Source: Cephalotus follicularis
Taxonomy: Eukaryota; Streptophyta; Magnoliopsida; Oxalidales; Cephalotaceae
Direction of reading: 5' to 3'
Assembly: GCA_001972305.1 (NCBI GenBank)
Contig: BDDD01000890.1
Location: forward strand, 62,001 to 126,000
Length of the DNA: 64,000 nt
Shown here: positions 21,035 to 34,300 of the stretch, piece by piece
Layout of the letters: every line of letters begins with the position of its first letter
Numbering within the stretch: the stretch's first letter is position 1
Notes under the pieces: generated by a model
What the model was told of the DNA's origin: nothing
The model's input: the letters and a program-made list of their open reading frames with translations, nothing else
Database searches by the model: none
Program-made: the position numbers and the translations under genes

Positions 21035-22907
21035 GCAGCGCTTTAGTTGGGATAGAAGTAGAGAACTCAGGTCAAGCCCGTGACCGGCGACGCTTATGGA
21101 GAAAACGTCGACGCTTTGAGCTACAGACAAAATGCAAAATCTGAATTTTTGGCATTTTGTGAGTAAAAATATTTAATTTTGGACACGTGGCAGGCCAGGG
21201 GAGGATGATATGAGATGTTATCAGGTGATCTAATAGGTGTAATCACTTGGATTGGTTGAATTTGAGCACATGGGCTGCCAAGAGAGGGAGTTGAGTCATG
21301 TGAGAGAGGGAGAAGACTTGCCTCCCAAGTAATCCTTCTATTTAATGGAAAAGAGGGTTGAACTCAGTGATTTTGGCTGAGAAAGAAAGTGCTCCTACTG
21401 AGAGTGAAGTGGAGAATTCGTGGGAGAACAAAAGAGAAAGAAATTTTAAAGCAAAGTAAGGAAATTCTATACCCATTTATGTCAAAGCTTCCTCTGTTTT
21501 GATTCAAAATTTTGCAGCAGATTGTTCTATTGATATGTTGCTCAATTCTTGATGAATTTTTGAATGGTTGGATGTTCTGGAAACTTTAGGATGCCCTATT
21601 CAACTGTTATGCTTTGTACGTTTCAAGATTCTATCATTTTCTTGATGAAAATTCATGTTTTAAATTGCTGTTTGGGTACTGTTTTATTCCTAAATTATGC
21701 ATCAACTTCTTTAAATCATATCTTGCTCGTTTCTTGATGAAACATTAAATGGCTGGATGTTTTGGAAACCTTATGATGTCTTCTTTAACTTTTATGTTTG
21801 ATGTATCTCGAAATTCTGTCGAATTCTTGACGCGAATTGATATTTCACTTTACTGCTCATGCCCTGTTTTCATATGGAACCAGCCACTTTCAAAAATTCA
21901 TAACGGATTAAGTTCTCAACCAATTGTCATGATCTTGATCTTTCTGAATTCTTAAAGAGGTCTAATTTAATGTTTATGTTTTAAATTTTCTCTGAAAATG
22001 CTTATTTCTATATGAATTATCAGTTTTAGTAAAGCTATGCAAAACTGTTTTATGAACTCATTTGAGTCAATAACTCAAATGAAGAGAAAGGTTTATGAAT
22101 TGTGAAAGAAATGTTATGAAATGTTATGAAATGATTTTTATGAATGCTTTGAGCTGATCACTCAAAGTAATTGATGAATGAACCGCCCTTGGATTGCGAT
22201 CCAAGGGGAATGGAGCGAGATGCTCAATGTTAATGGAGCGAGATGCTCACGGACATGCATGTGATGTAAGGATAATAGTCGGGGAGTGCACAATGCCCCG
22301 GTGAAGCGGTGTAAAGGGTTCATTAAAGTTTTTATGACTTCTATGTTTATGAAATGTTCTAGTTACGAGTTTGTAATTAGAAAAGTGATATGCTTTACGA
22401 AATGTTCTAGTTATATGTATTGACTAGAAAAATGTTATGATGAAATGTGTTTACTATAAAAATACCTTACTGAGATATTTTGAGCTCATTCCTTTTAATG
22501 TTGTTTTCAAATAAAATGTTTTCAGGAAATGAATGAATGGAGATTACGGGCTTAGAGGAAGCTCTTAAGAAGGAGTTTTTGTGAAAGAAAGGCTATGCAA
22601 TGATGTTTGCATAAATGTTTTAATATGTAATAAGAACAAAGTTTTTCCGCTGTATTATATGTTTATGTGGAAGGATGATCCTGTATATATGTAGACCAAT
22701 GATATGGTTATGACATCTTAACATAAGATGATTATGTGTAAAGTATGAATTTAAGATTATGTATTATGTTGCAAGACATGAAATTTATGATGTAATGTAG
22801 TTTTAGAGAAGAGTACCAAAGGATGTAACGTTTCACACCCAACGTAACGCGACTGATCCTCGAGGTTCGCTTTGAGCTATTAGTGGGCTTGGGTCGGGGG
22901 CGTTACA
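21035..22907 (+). mobile_element. D-family solo LTR, left end missing
   Basis: It is the plus-strand version of the LTRs of element D: the opening CTTTAGTTGGGATAG and CCCGTGACCGGCGACG match the inverse of about 30880-30925. It ends GGGGGCGTTACA, the expected LTR terminus, followed by AGATA, which is continuous with the LTR of E. About 400 bases of its start are missing. An internal duplication of about 200 bases (21540-21690 against 21735-21885, both with GGATGTT and CTTGATGAA) is also present in D. Confidence 0.82.
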
Positions 22908-25406
22908 AGATATATTTGGTGATGTGGTCTTTCCTTTCGTTTAGTTTCAGCAGATAGAGAGAGTTTTAGAGTGAGAGAGAGAGAGAGAGAGGTTTATTTC
23001 CTTTTGTTATTCTTGGTTGACGACCGGGAGGAGAACAGTAGTTTGAAGCTTTCCAAGTTTAGTGGAGAAGCAGTCTAGCGCTGTAGCTGACGAAGAGTTA
23101 GAGGAGAAGTTCTCGTCAGAGGAGGCCAGTTTGAACATAGCCAAGAATTATGAGTGGGACATCCTTTCCATGTTTCTAGTTATTTCATGATGTTCTTGAT
23201 AATCCTTCAGCTTCTTAATCCCCAGTACAATGAGAGCTTTCTAACAGGAAGTTGTTTTCCCAAGCATCTTTGTATGTTTCCCTTGACAGATAGTGAGAAA
23301 GAGAGTTTCTCGAGCACTAGAGCTCAGGTTCGTCAAGTGAACTAGTCACTTTCCAGCATGGTAACGTGTACTTGCTCAACCCAACTCCTCGGCCAACTAT
23401 TGTCTATGATGGGAAGTCAAGGGAGTCTGCCCCCGAGTTCCATACCTGGATCTCCTTTACGCTAATGTCTATGATAGTGTTTAGGGTATGAGTGCAGCCG
23501 AGCACTATGTACATAGCTCCAACCTCCTCGGTCTACTATTGTCCATGATAGGAAGCCGGGTGAGACTTTCCCCAGGTCCTACCTGGATCACCTTTACACT
23601 ATTGTGTACGATGGTGTTTAGGGTTTGAGTATAGCAGAGCTAAGTTGCCAAAGTAGAGATTAGAGCCTTTCAGTAAGTCTTCTAGAGGAGGACTTAGTCC
23701 TCGGCATCAATGCCATCAGCCCAGATAAGTAAGAAAAGCAAGAATAGCAAGCACATAAGGGAACCATGGGTTCTCGACAGTTACTGCCAAGCAGGCTTCG
23801 GCCTAGATCAGCTCAGCGCCACTATAAGTTGGCAACTATATTATGTAAACAGCAGGCTTTGGCCTAAAACAACATAAAAAAGCCAGTTCCTAGCTTAGTC
23901 GCTTTCCTCGGGCGTTTAGCCGGGAAGGACCCCAGTTCTTTAACAGTTATCTTCTTTTTAACGAGTTGTATCTTAAGTTATTTTTAGCTTTTATGAACGT
24001 TCTACAACCAGCTAAGCAGAGAAATAGTAAGCTTTTCCTTCAAGTACTTTGAGTGTTTCTTTATTGTATGCCATGACATATGCTTGTTTACAGTCTTTTT
24101 CCCCAGTTGGGATGGATATTCATGTTCATGGTAAGCTTTCTTTCAGCACATTTATTTTTTAGAATGTACCAGAGGATGCTTTGTTCTCATTTCACTTAGT
24201 CAGTTGGACTAATCCCCTCACAGACTGTTTTGCAGACCAGCTGTAGGAGGCGACCCTCCAGCTCAGTAGTTGATAGCTTAAAGAGGTAGTTTTTGAACTC
24301 AGACAGGGAACGTCAGCTCCAGCATTAGCTTTTCATAGCATGGGGAATTCCTTGGGTTCTGTTACCCTTCTTTTGTAGTAGCGTAGTTGAGAGTTTTATT
24401 ATGTAATGTTATGTTGTTCTTTTGCCTACCGGAGGCGGCGTGTTTGTATGCCAGGGATGATATATGGAATTGTTATATGCTTTAGAGTTATGATATGGAT
24501 GTTTTAAGTTTACAGATGTGTTTATCATGTGATTTTATGAAGTTTTTATGTTTTGAGTTTTTTGATCCCAGGCCTGGTGGGGGAGCTAAAGAGTCTCAGG
24601 GCTTTTGCAGCGGAGAAGAGCATAGCGGGGGAGTATAGTAAGGCCAAGGTGGTTGCCTTAAGTTTTTTGGAGTTTTACCCGTGGAGGTGGGTTATCCCTG
24701 GGTAGGGTTGCTTGTGTTGTATGACCCCGAGAAGGAGTCTTCGGGTAGATGCCAGGGAAGGATGGTTAGAAGAAGTCCAGGAAGGGCATAAGTTGTTAAT
24801 GTGGTTGTGTTGAGCGGGGTTGTACGCTAGGGAAAAAGTTATGTATGCGTGGTCTGCCAGGGGAGTTTATATGTGCACGTGAGGCGTGCGTGGGTTTCTC
24901 CCCAGGGCATTAGCTATGCGCAGCATAATGGAGTTGTACTAAGGATGTTTTAGCCAGGGAAGGAGAAAGACCCGAGGACAAGGAGTGTCCCCGTGCGTGT
25001 TGGTTTAGTATGCTCGTGAGTTGCACATGTGTGCTCTCCCCGGGCATGCTTGCGCATTATGTTAAGTCCATGTGAGGAGCACGTGGGGCTTAAGTAATGC
25101 GGTGCGTTTTGGAGCCTTAGCTAAGTGAATCTTGGAGCTTAAGTGATACGACACGTTTGGAGTTTTGGTTTTAAGTCGTGCGCAGGGCATGAGCAGGAAA
25201 GGAGTTAGCTCCTCTACCCCGGTTGCCCAGTTAGCGCACGCCTAGCCCAGCCCAGGCTTTCTCCTCAGGCTTTTGCGCATTTGTTTCCCTTGGAGTTTTA
25301 AGACAACTCCTTGGACAGTTTCCGTTTTAGAGTGTTGTTGGCAAGAGTAGCTCCATCGCTGGTCAGGGCATGTGTCCCATAGAGTTAGCGGGAATGGGTC
25401 CTGACA
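22908..25406 (+). repeat. 5' LTR of element E, lacking its first 210 bases
   Basis: Matches 27247-29070 plus 38519-39108 of the 3' LTR closely. It contains two imperfect tandem copies of about 135 bases (about 23368-23505 and 23512-23642) with shared CTCCTCGG, CCTGGATC and TGGTGTTTAGGGT segments, and CT-rich acceptor-like sequence at 24215-24236. It has no GTCGAC array. Confidence 0.85.
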
Positions 25407-25410
25407 AGTT

Positions 25411-25422
25411 TGGTATTAGAGC
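25411..25422 (+). other. Primer-binding site of element E (initiator tRNA-Met)
   Basis: TGGTATTAGAGC differs by one base from the usual TGGTATCAGAGC. It lies four bases after the LTR end. Confidence 0.85.
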
Positions 25423-25545
25423 AAAGGTTTGAGTTTCCTTGTGCTTTTTGTGTTAGTTAGTGGGGTTTCTAGTTGGGTTGCATTCATGCATTGCATATAG
25501 GTTTCAACGTTTTCGTGATACGTTAGCGTGTTGTTGTAGAAGACG

Positions 25546-26914
25546 ATGCCACCCAAGACACGTAGCACCGGTCGTGTAGATCGTGACAGAGGTCGTGGTA
25601 GAGGCAGAGGAAGAGCGATTCCTTGCCAGATAGTGGAGCAAGAGGTTCCGATGGAAGTACTAGAGGAACAAGAGCATGTAGAAGTTGAAGAGCCGGTAGC
25701 GCAGCAGGTACCGGAGGAGCCTATCCCAACAGCGTAGTCTGTTGCGTGTACGCCTCCTCCAGCACCTACCAGTGGACCCACGGAGATGATGCAGGCGATG
25801 ATGATGTGGGCTCAAACTATGGGTTTGGCCAAACCCCAACCTCTTCCAGTGGAACGTATGCAACGGTTGGGATCAACAGCCTTTGAGGGAACAGGAGATC
25901 CCATGGATGCAGATGCATGGTTGAACCACCTAGAGGAGATCTTCGTTCAGTTGGAGATAGCAGAGGAGACGAGGGAAAGGAATGTGTCCTTCTTCCTTGC
26001 AAGAGGTGCACGAAGATGGTGGGATGCTCTTGTAGCTCGGCACGAGAACCCGGCAGAGATCGCATGGGAGAAGTTCAAGAAGGAGTTTAGGCAGTACTTC
26101 TTCCCACCCACGTTCATTAAAGAGAAGAGAAAAGAGTTTTTGTATCTACAACAAGGTAATGGGACTGTATCCCAGTATGAGTATCATTTTATGGACTTGT
26201 CCCATTTTGCTCCAGCCCTGGTAGCAGATCAAGAGGAGCGGTGTGAGAAGTTTCTTGAGGGCCTTAGACCAGAGGATCAGGCATATGGTGTTAGTCACCC
26301 CGTGGACAGTGTTTGGCAACTTGGTGGAAGCTACCAAGAGAGTGGAGTCGAGCCTAGCAGACCAGAGGATGTGTTAAGAGCAAGGACGGAAGAGATACTC
26401 ATCTAAGTCCGAGCAGGCAGAGAACCCCTCCAAGGCTCAGAAGCAGTGGGGACCCCAGTCCTCAAGCAACGTCAGAGGAGGAGCTTCTCAGCAGACACAG
26501 ACAGCTCCAGTTGCTAGCAGTGTTCAAGGGAGTTCTTACTAGAGAGCGCTTCAGTGTGAGGTGTGTGGAAAACTGCATTCTGGAGAATGCAAGAAGGGAA
26601 GCTCTACGTGTTACAGGTGCGGCAAGGAAGGGCATATGAAGAGAGATTGCCCTCAGCAGTCTCTTAGTGAAGCGTTGACGCCTATGGAAGCAGCACCAGT
26701 GAAGAAGCAAACCACGGCCAGTGGAAGGGCCCAGTCCTCTCAGCCTTCAGGGGCACAGAGAATGAGTTATACAGCACCCCATACCAGTACAGCTAGAGCT
26801 GGTGGTAGTAGACCAGGGGCTACAGCAAGAGTGTACTCTCTTCACAGTGGGGCATATATGACAGCACCAGAGATGCCACCAGGTGAGATCTTACGTTCTG
26901 TGTTTCTCCTTTAG
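25546..26914 (+). pseudogene. Element E gag, broken by stops and frame changes
   Basis: The start MPPKTRSTGRVDRDRGRGRG at 25546 is typical of this group. A TAG at 25735-25737 interrupts a Glu-rich linker. The capsid domain runs from 25786 (DPMDADAWLNHLEEIFVQL, RGARRWWDALV, FLEGLRPE). A frame change near 26268 and a TAA near 26388 follow. The tail (26561-26914) has one CCHC knuckle, CYRCGKEGHMKRDC, and a protease-proximal GARVYSLHSGAY-like segment (ATARVYSLHSGA), after which the protein ends. The region just upstream of the knuckle (CEVCGKLHSGEC) looks like a second, decayed finger. Confidence 0.85.
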
Positions 26915-27039
26915 TAGGGTAAGTTAAGTTATAGTATATGTTAGTTGAGCATAGTTGCAGAGAAGTCGAGAATAGAGGAGTTCTTCCTAAGGTGTGACTT
27001 GAGGAATTTTGAGGACAAAAATTCTTAAGGTGGGCAGGT
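26915..27039 (+). other. Element E 3' untranslated region and polypurine tract
   Basis: Noncoding. AAGGTGGGCAGG directly before the LTR at 27040 is the polypurine tract that would prime plus-strand synthesis. Confidence 0.75.
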
Positions 27040-29070
27040 TGTAACACCCCGTAACCGTTTTGGGACTTTTCTATGGAGTATAATCTTTCTTATGGGCTTT
27101 GGACTTAATTTGAGTAAGAGGAGAAAGTTAAGTGTGGTTGAATGGTATAAGCCCAAGTGTAAAGCATGATTAGTGATAGTTAAGGGAGTTAAGCGCAAAG
27201 CTTGTTGAGGAAGCTTCCTAATCCCAAGACGTATGACGGCTTATGTTGGGAGTTGTGGAGATATATCTAGTGATGTGGTCTTTCCTTTCGTTTAGTTTCA
27301 GCAGATAGAGAGAGTTTTAGAGTGAGAGAGAGAGAGCTTTAGTTCTTTTTCTTCTTCTTTGTTGACGATCGGGAGGATAACAGCAGTTCAAAGCTTTCCA
27401 AGCTTAGTAGAGAAGCAGTCTAGTGCTGTAGCAGACGAAGAGTTAGAGGAGAAGTTCTCGTCAAAGGAAGCCAGTTTGAAAACAGCCAAGAACTATGAGT
27501 GGGACATCCTTTCCATGTTTTTAGTTATTTCATGATGTTCTTGATAATCTTTCAGTTTTTAAATCCCCAGTACAATGAGAGCCTTCTAACGGGAAGTTGT
27601 TTTCCCTAGCTTCTTTGTATGTTTCCCTTGACAGATAGTGAGATAGAGAGTTTCTCGAGCACTAGAGCTCAGCTTCTTCCAGTGAACTAGTCACTTTCCA
27701 GTATGGTAATGTGTATTTGCTCAACCCAACTCCTCGGCCAACTATTGCCTATGATGGGAAGTCCAGCGAGTCTACCCCCGGGTTCCATACCTGGATCTCC
27801 TTTACGCTATTGTCTATGATGGTGTTTAGGGTATGAGTGCAGCCGAGCACTATATACATAGCACCAACCTCCTCGGTCTACTATTGTCTATGATAGGAAG
27901 TTGGGCGAGACTGTTCCCAGGTCCTACCTAGATCTCCTTTACACTATTGTCTATGATGGTGTTTAGGGTTTGAGTACAGCAGAGCTAAGTTGCGAAAGTA
28001 GAGAGTAAAGCCTTTCAGTAAGTCTTCTAGAGGAGGACTTAGTCCTCGGCAGCAATGCCATCAGCCCAGATAAGTAAGAAAAGCAAGAATAGCGAGCACA
28101 AAAGGGAACCATGGGTTCTCGACAGTTATTGCCAACCAGGCTTCGGCCTAGATCAGCTCAGCGCCACTATAAGTTGGCAACTATATTATCTAAACAGCAG
28201 GCTTCGGCCTAAAACAACATAGAAAAGCCAGTTCCTAGCATAGTCGTTCTTCTCGGGCGTTTAGCCGGGAAGGACCCCAGTTCTTTATCAGTTATCTTCA
28301 ATTTAACGAGTTGTATCTTAAGTTCTTTTCAGCTTTTATGAACGTTCTAGAACCAGCTAAGCAGATACATAGTAAGCTTTTCCTTCAAGTACTTTGAGCG
28401 TTTCTTTATTGTATGCCATGACATATGCTTGTTTACAGTCTTTTTCCCCAGTTGGGATAGATATTCATCTTCATGGTAATCCCCTCACAGACTTTTTTGC
28501 AGACCAGCCTGAAGGAGGCCACCCTCCAGCTCAGCTGTAGATAGCTTAAAGAGGTAGTTTTTGAGCTCAGCGCCAGGGAACGTCAGCTCGGGCGTTAGCT
28601 TTGCATAGCATGGGGAATTCATTGGGTTCTGTTACCCTTCTTTTGTAGTAGAGTAGTTGAGATTTTTCTTATGTAAAGTTATGTTGTTCTTTTGCCTGCC
28701 GGAGGAGGTGTGTTTGTATGCCAGGGATGATATATGTAATGGTTCTATGCTTTAGAGTTATGATATGGATGTTTTAAGTTCACAGATGTGTTTATCATGT
28801 GTTTTTATGAAGTTTTTAGGTTTTGAGTTTTTTGTTCTCAAGCCTAGAGGGGGAGCTAGAGAGTCCCCCGGCTTGTGCAGCGGAGAAGAGCATAGTGGGG
28901 GAGTATAGTAGGGCCCAGGTGGTTGCCTTAAGTTTTTTGGAGTTTTACCCGTGGAGGTGGGCTGTCCCCGGGTAGGGTTGCTTGTGTTGTATGACCCCGA
29001 GAAGGAGTCCTCGGGTAGATGCTAGGGAAGGCTGGTTAGAAGAAGGCCTAGGAAGGGCATAAGTTGTTAG
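27040..29070 (+). repeat. 3' LTR of element E, first part
   Basis: Starts TGTAACACCCCG. It is interrupted by element D after GTTAG (29066-29070) and continues at 38519-39108, ending GGGTCCTGACA. Confidence 0.88.
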
Positions 29071-31346
29071 TGTAATGCCCCCGACCTGAGTCTTCTAATA
29101 GCTCAAAGCGAACCTCGAGGATCGGTTGCGTTACGTTGGGTGTGAAACGTTACATCCTTTGATACTCTTCTCTAACAGTACATTACATCATAAACTCATG
29201 TCTTGCAACATCATACATAATTTTAAACTCAAACCTTATACATTCTTATCATATCTAAAGGTATCACAACCATAGCATTCATATAAATTCGCACAGGATC
29301 ATCATTCTACATAAACATGTAATACAACGGAAAAACTTCGTTCTTATTACATAGCAAAACATTTATGCAAACATTATTGCATAGACTTTCTTTCACAAAA
29401 ACTCCTTAAGAGCTCCCTTTAAAGCTTGCATTCTCCTCTTAATCCATTCCGGAAGGAATTTTATTTCAAAACAAACATCGAAAGGAATGAGGTCAAAATA
29501 GCTCAGTAAGGTATGTTTACTGTAAACACATTTCATCGTAACCTTTTTCTAGTCAACATATATGACTAAACCATTTCATAAAACATATCACTTTTCTAGT
29601 TGATATCATAAGTAGATCATTTCGTAAACATGAAAGTCATAAAAGCCTTAATGAACCCTTTACACTGCTTCACCGGGGCATTGTACACTCCCCGATTACT
29701 ATCCTTACATCACATGGATGTCTGCGAGCACTTTACGCTCCATTAACATCGAGCATTTCGCTCCATTCTCCTTGGATCACAATCCAAGGGCAGTTCATTC
29801 ATCATTTACTTTGAATGATCAGCTCAAAGCATTCATAAAAATCATTTCATAACATTTCTTTCACAATTCATAAACCTTTCTCTTCATTTGAGTAATTGAC
29901 TCAAATGAGTTCATAAAACAGTTTTGCACAGCTTTGCTAAAACTGATAATTCATATAGAAATAAACATTTTCAGAGAAAACTTAAAACATAAACATTAAA
30001 GTAGACATCTTTACGAATTCAGAAAACTCAAGATCATAACAATTGGTTGAGAATTGAATCCGTTATGAATTTTTGAATGTGACTGGTTCCATATGAAAAC
30101 AGGGTATGAGCAGTAAAATGAAACATTAATTCTCATCAAGAATTCGACAGAATTTCGAGATACATAAAACATAACTGTTAAAGAGGACATCTTAAGGTTT
30201 TCAAAACATCCAACCATTTAATTTTTCATCAAGAAACGAGCAAGATATGATTTAAAGAAGTTGCTGCATAATCTAGGAATAAAACAGTACCCAAACAGCA
30301 ATTTAAAACATTGATTTTCATCAAGAAATCGATAGAATCTTGAAACATGTGAAGCATAATAGCTAAATAGGACATCCTAACGTTTCAAAAACATTCAACC
30401 ATTCAAAAAGTCATCAAGAATTGTGCAAGATATCAATAGAACAATTTGCTGTAAAACTTGAAGTAAAACAGGGGATACTTTGCAGAAAATGGGTATAGAA
30501 TTTCCTTACTTTGCTTTAGAATTTCTTTCTCTTTTGCTCTCCCACGAATTCTCCACTTCACTCTCAGCAAGAGCACTTTCCTTCTCAGCCAAAATGACTG
30601 AGTTCAACCCCCTTTGCCATTAAATAGAATGGTTACTTGGGATGCAAGTCTTCTCCCCCTCTCACATAACTCAACTCCCTCTCTTAGCAGCCCATGTGTT
30701 CAAAATCAGCAAATCCAAGCGATGACACTTGTTAGATCATCTGATAACATCTCAAATCATCCTTCCCTGGCTTGCCATGTGTCCAAAATTAAGGATTTTT
30801 ACTCATAAAATGCCAAAAAGTCAGATTTTACAATTTGTCTGTAGCTCAAAGCGTCGATACTTTCTACCTAAGCGTCGCCGGTCACGGGCTTGTCCTGAGT
30901 TCTCAGACTTCTATCCCGACTAAAGCGCTGACGCTTTCTTACAAAGTGTCACCGCTTTAAGTCTCATTCAGGTTAACTGACACACTTGACTTCAACGCTT
31001 CGACGTTTAAAATTATAGCGTCGTCCGTTGCCCAAAGCGTCAACTCTTTTAATAAAACCGTCGGCGTTTTAAACATCTTTGTCAACTCTTAACCTTTTAG
31101 ATTGACACTTTCAACATGACATTCATCCAAAACAAATAGCCAATTTCAATTTACTTCCGGGGGCGCTGCCCCCGAGCCCCTACCCACTGACCGGGCAGCG
31201 GGACCCCCTGTCCGCTCACTGGGGAGGGGAACCCCAGAACCCCCCGAGCGTAGGGTCATACTACGGGTCCCTTGAACTATTTGCCAATTTACACAACAAC
31301 AATCTTTCCATAATTAATATCTTTAATGGAAATTCGGGTCATTACA
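29071..31346 (-). repeat. 3' LTR of element D
   Basis: 2276 bases, full length. It carries a palindrome array at 30853-31086 and a GC-rich block with the inverted repeat CGGGGGCGCTGCCCCCG near 31157. The plus-strand end ATTACA at 31346 is followed by CCCTCCTT, the complement of the polypurine tract. Confidence 0.9.
30853..31086 (-). repeat. Palindrome array in the 3' LTR of D
   Basis: Cores at 30853, 30874, 30927, 30948, 30999, 31020, 31039, 31060 and 31081. Within groups the spacings are 21; 21; then 21, 19, 21 and 21. Most sites are decayed (GTCGAT, GTCACC, GTCAAC, GTCGGC). The 5' LTR has lost 30920-31238 and keeps only the first two sites (38340-38362). Confidence 0.8.
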
Positions 31347-31384
31347 ATCTACCCTCCTTACAAAAATGTTGTCCTCAAAATCTG

Positions 31385-34300
31385 TTATACATTAGGCTTA
31401 AAAGGATGAGGGTACTCTTGTCTCATGGTGTCTTCCAACTCCCATGTGGCTTCTTCAACTTTGTTGTTTTTCCATAAAACTTTTATTAACGGAACGGTCT
31501 TGGTCCGCAGGACTTGTTCTTTGTAACCCAGGATCTCCATTGTTGCTCATTGTATGACAAGTCTTCATGCACTTGAATAGGCTCAACTCTTAGAAAATGA
31601 CATGGGTTGGCCATATATTTCCGTAGTATCGATACATGGAATACGTTGTGTAAATGGGATAGACTTGGTGGCAAGGAAAGCCTATACGCAACTTCTCCTA
31701 TCCTTTCCAAAATCTCATATGGTCCAATGTATCGGGGACTAAGCTTTCCCTTCTTGCCAAACCGCATCACTCCTTTCCATGGTGATACCTTAAGAAAAAT
31801 GCGATCTCCCACTTCAAACTGTAGTTCTCATCGTCTTTTATCCGCGTAGCTCTTCTGTCTACTTTGGGCCGTGAAGAGGCATTTTCGTATCAGCTACACT
31901 TTTTCGGTAGTTACTTGTACCATTTCTGGTCCTAATAACTTCCGTTCTCCAACTTCTTCCCAACACACAGGCGTTCGACACCTCCGTCCATATAGAGCTT
32001 CAAAATGTGCCATCTGTATGCTAGCTTGGAAACTGTTGTTGTAAGCAAACTCAATCAGAGTGACATGCTGCTCCCAATTCCCTTGGAAATCTATAACACA
32101 AGCACGTAACATGTCTTCTAAAGTCTGTATAGTCCGTTCTGATTGCCCGTCTATTTGCGGATGGTACGCCGTACTGAAATTCAACCTTGTACCCAAAGCA
32201 TTCTGTAAACTCTTCCAAAAGCGTGATGTGAAACGGGGATCTCGATCCGAAACGATCGATACTGGTACACCATGTAGTCTGATGATCTCTTATTCATATA
32301 CCCTTGCCAATTGACTCAATGAATGACTGTCGTTGATTGGTAGAAAATGAGCTGACTTCGTTAAATGATCCACAATCACCCATATAGCATTATTCCCTTT
32401 AGCGGTCCTTGGCAGTCCTGTCACAAAGTCCACACTAATATGCTCCCACTTCCATTATGGTATGGGAAGAGACTGTAAGGTTCCTTTCAGCAACTGATGC
32501 TCAGCCTTCACTTGTTGACAAACAAGATATCTTGACACAAAGTCCGCAATTTCTCTTTTCATATTATTCCACCAATAGAGATCTCGCAAATCTCTATACA
32601 TCTTTGTACTTCCGGGGTGTACTAAGAAATTTGAACTATGTTCTTCCGTCATTAGTTCCTCTTTCAATTCTACCTTAGCTGGAATGCATAATCTTGTATC
32701 GAATCTCAATACGTTGTCAGCTCCCAAGTTGAAGCGCGATACTTTTCCATTCCTTACTCCCTCTGCTATGTCCTTAAATTCCAAGTCCTCAAACTGACTT
32801 TGCTTTATTCTCTCAACTATAGAAGGTTGTGCTATGACTTGAAATAGGGAAGCCCCTTCTTCTTGTCTTATCACTTCCAAGTTCATCCGTTGGAAATCTC
32901 TTATCAACTCTTCCTGTGTAGTGATCATCATAGCCAAGTTCCCCGTACTTTTTCAACTTAGGGCGTCTGCCACAACATTCGCTTTACCCGGATGGTTATG
33001 AATGGTGCAATCGTAATCTTTGATAAGCTCTAACCATCTCCTCTACCTCATGTTTAACTCCTATTGGGTGAAAATATACTTGAGGCTTTTGTGGTCGGTG
33101 AAGATTTCACACTTTGCTCCATATAGATAGTGTCTCCAAATCTTTAATGCGAAGATAACTGCGGCCAATTCCAAATCATGCGTAGGATAGTTCTGTTCAT
33201 GTGCTTTAAGCTGTCTGGAGGCATAGGCGATCACTTTTCCTTGTTGCATAAACATGCAACCAAGCCCTTTGTGAGATGCATCACTAGACACCACAAAACT
33301 TTCTGATTCCGTCGGTGATGCTAATATCGGGGCATTCATCAGTCTTTCTTTCAACTCCAAGAAACTCTTCTCGCATTGGTTGGACCACTCAAACTTTACA
33401 TTCTTCTACGTCAACCTTGTGAGCGGGTTCGCAATACGAGAGAAATTCTCAACAAACCTTCGATAATAGCCTGCTAGTCCCAGAAAACTCCTTATCTCTG
33501 CTACTAAGGTAGGTCTCTGACACTCTCTTATTGCTTCTGTCTTAATGGGATCCACAGAGATGCCCTCCCGTGTGATCACATGTCCCGAGAAGGATACCTC
33601 TTCCATCCAGAACTGGCATTTGCTGAACTTAGCGTAGAGCTACTCCTTTCGCAGTATCTGTAATACATGGGTTAAATGTTCCTCGTGCTCCTCTCTACTC
33701 TTTGAGTATACTAGGATGTCATCAATGAAGACTATCACGAACGGATCCAAAAATTCACAGAAGAACTTGTTCATCATACTCATAAACACCGCTAGAGCAT
33801 TCGTTAATCCAAATGACATTACCAAAAACTCATAATGTCCATATCTTGTCCGAAAAGCAGTTTTCGGTATATCCTTTTTCTTCACTTTCACTTGATGGTA
33901 GCCCGATCGAAGACCAATCTTTGAGAAGTATCAAGCGTTCTTAAGTTGATCAAACAAGTCGTCAATCCTTGGCAGTGGGTACTTTTTCTTGATGGTGACT
34001 TGATTCAACTCTCGGTAGTCTATGTAGTGTCTCATTATCCCGTCCTTCTTTTTCACAAACAGTACCGGTGCACCCCATTGTGATACACTCGGTCGGATAA
34101 ATCCTTTATCCAAAAGCTCTTGTAGTTGATCCTTTAACTGTTTCAGCTTAGCTAGTGCCATGCGGTAAGGGCTCTTTCAAATAGGAGCTGTTCCTGGTAC
34201 CACATCAATAGTAAACTCCACTTCTCAGTCTGGTGGCATACCCGGTAAATCTTCAGGAAAAACATCGGTGAACTCCTTAACAACATGTAACTCTTCTATC

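Noticed and set aside
31141-31260. GC-rich block considered as organelle-derived or rRNA-like insertion
   Set aside because: It is part of the LTR of D: its right edge is present in the other LTR and it is bounded by LTR sequence on both sides. The inverted repeat CGGGGGCGCTGCCCCCG is a local hairpin candidate only.
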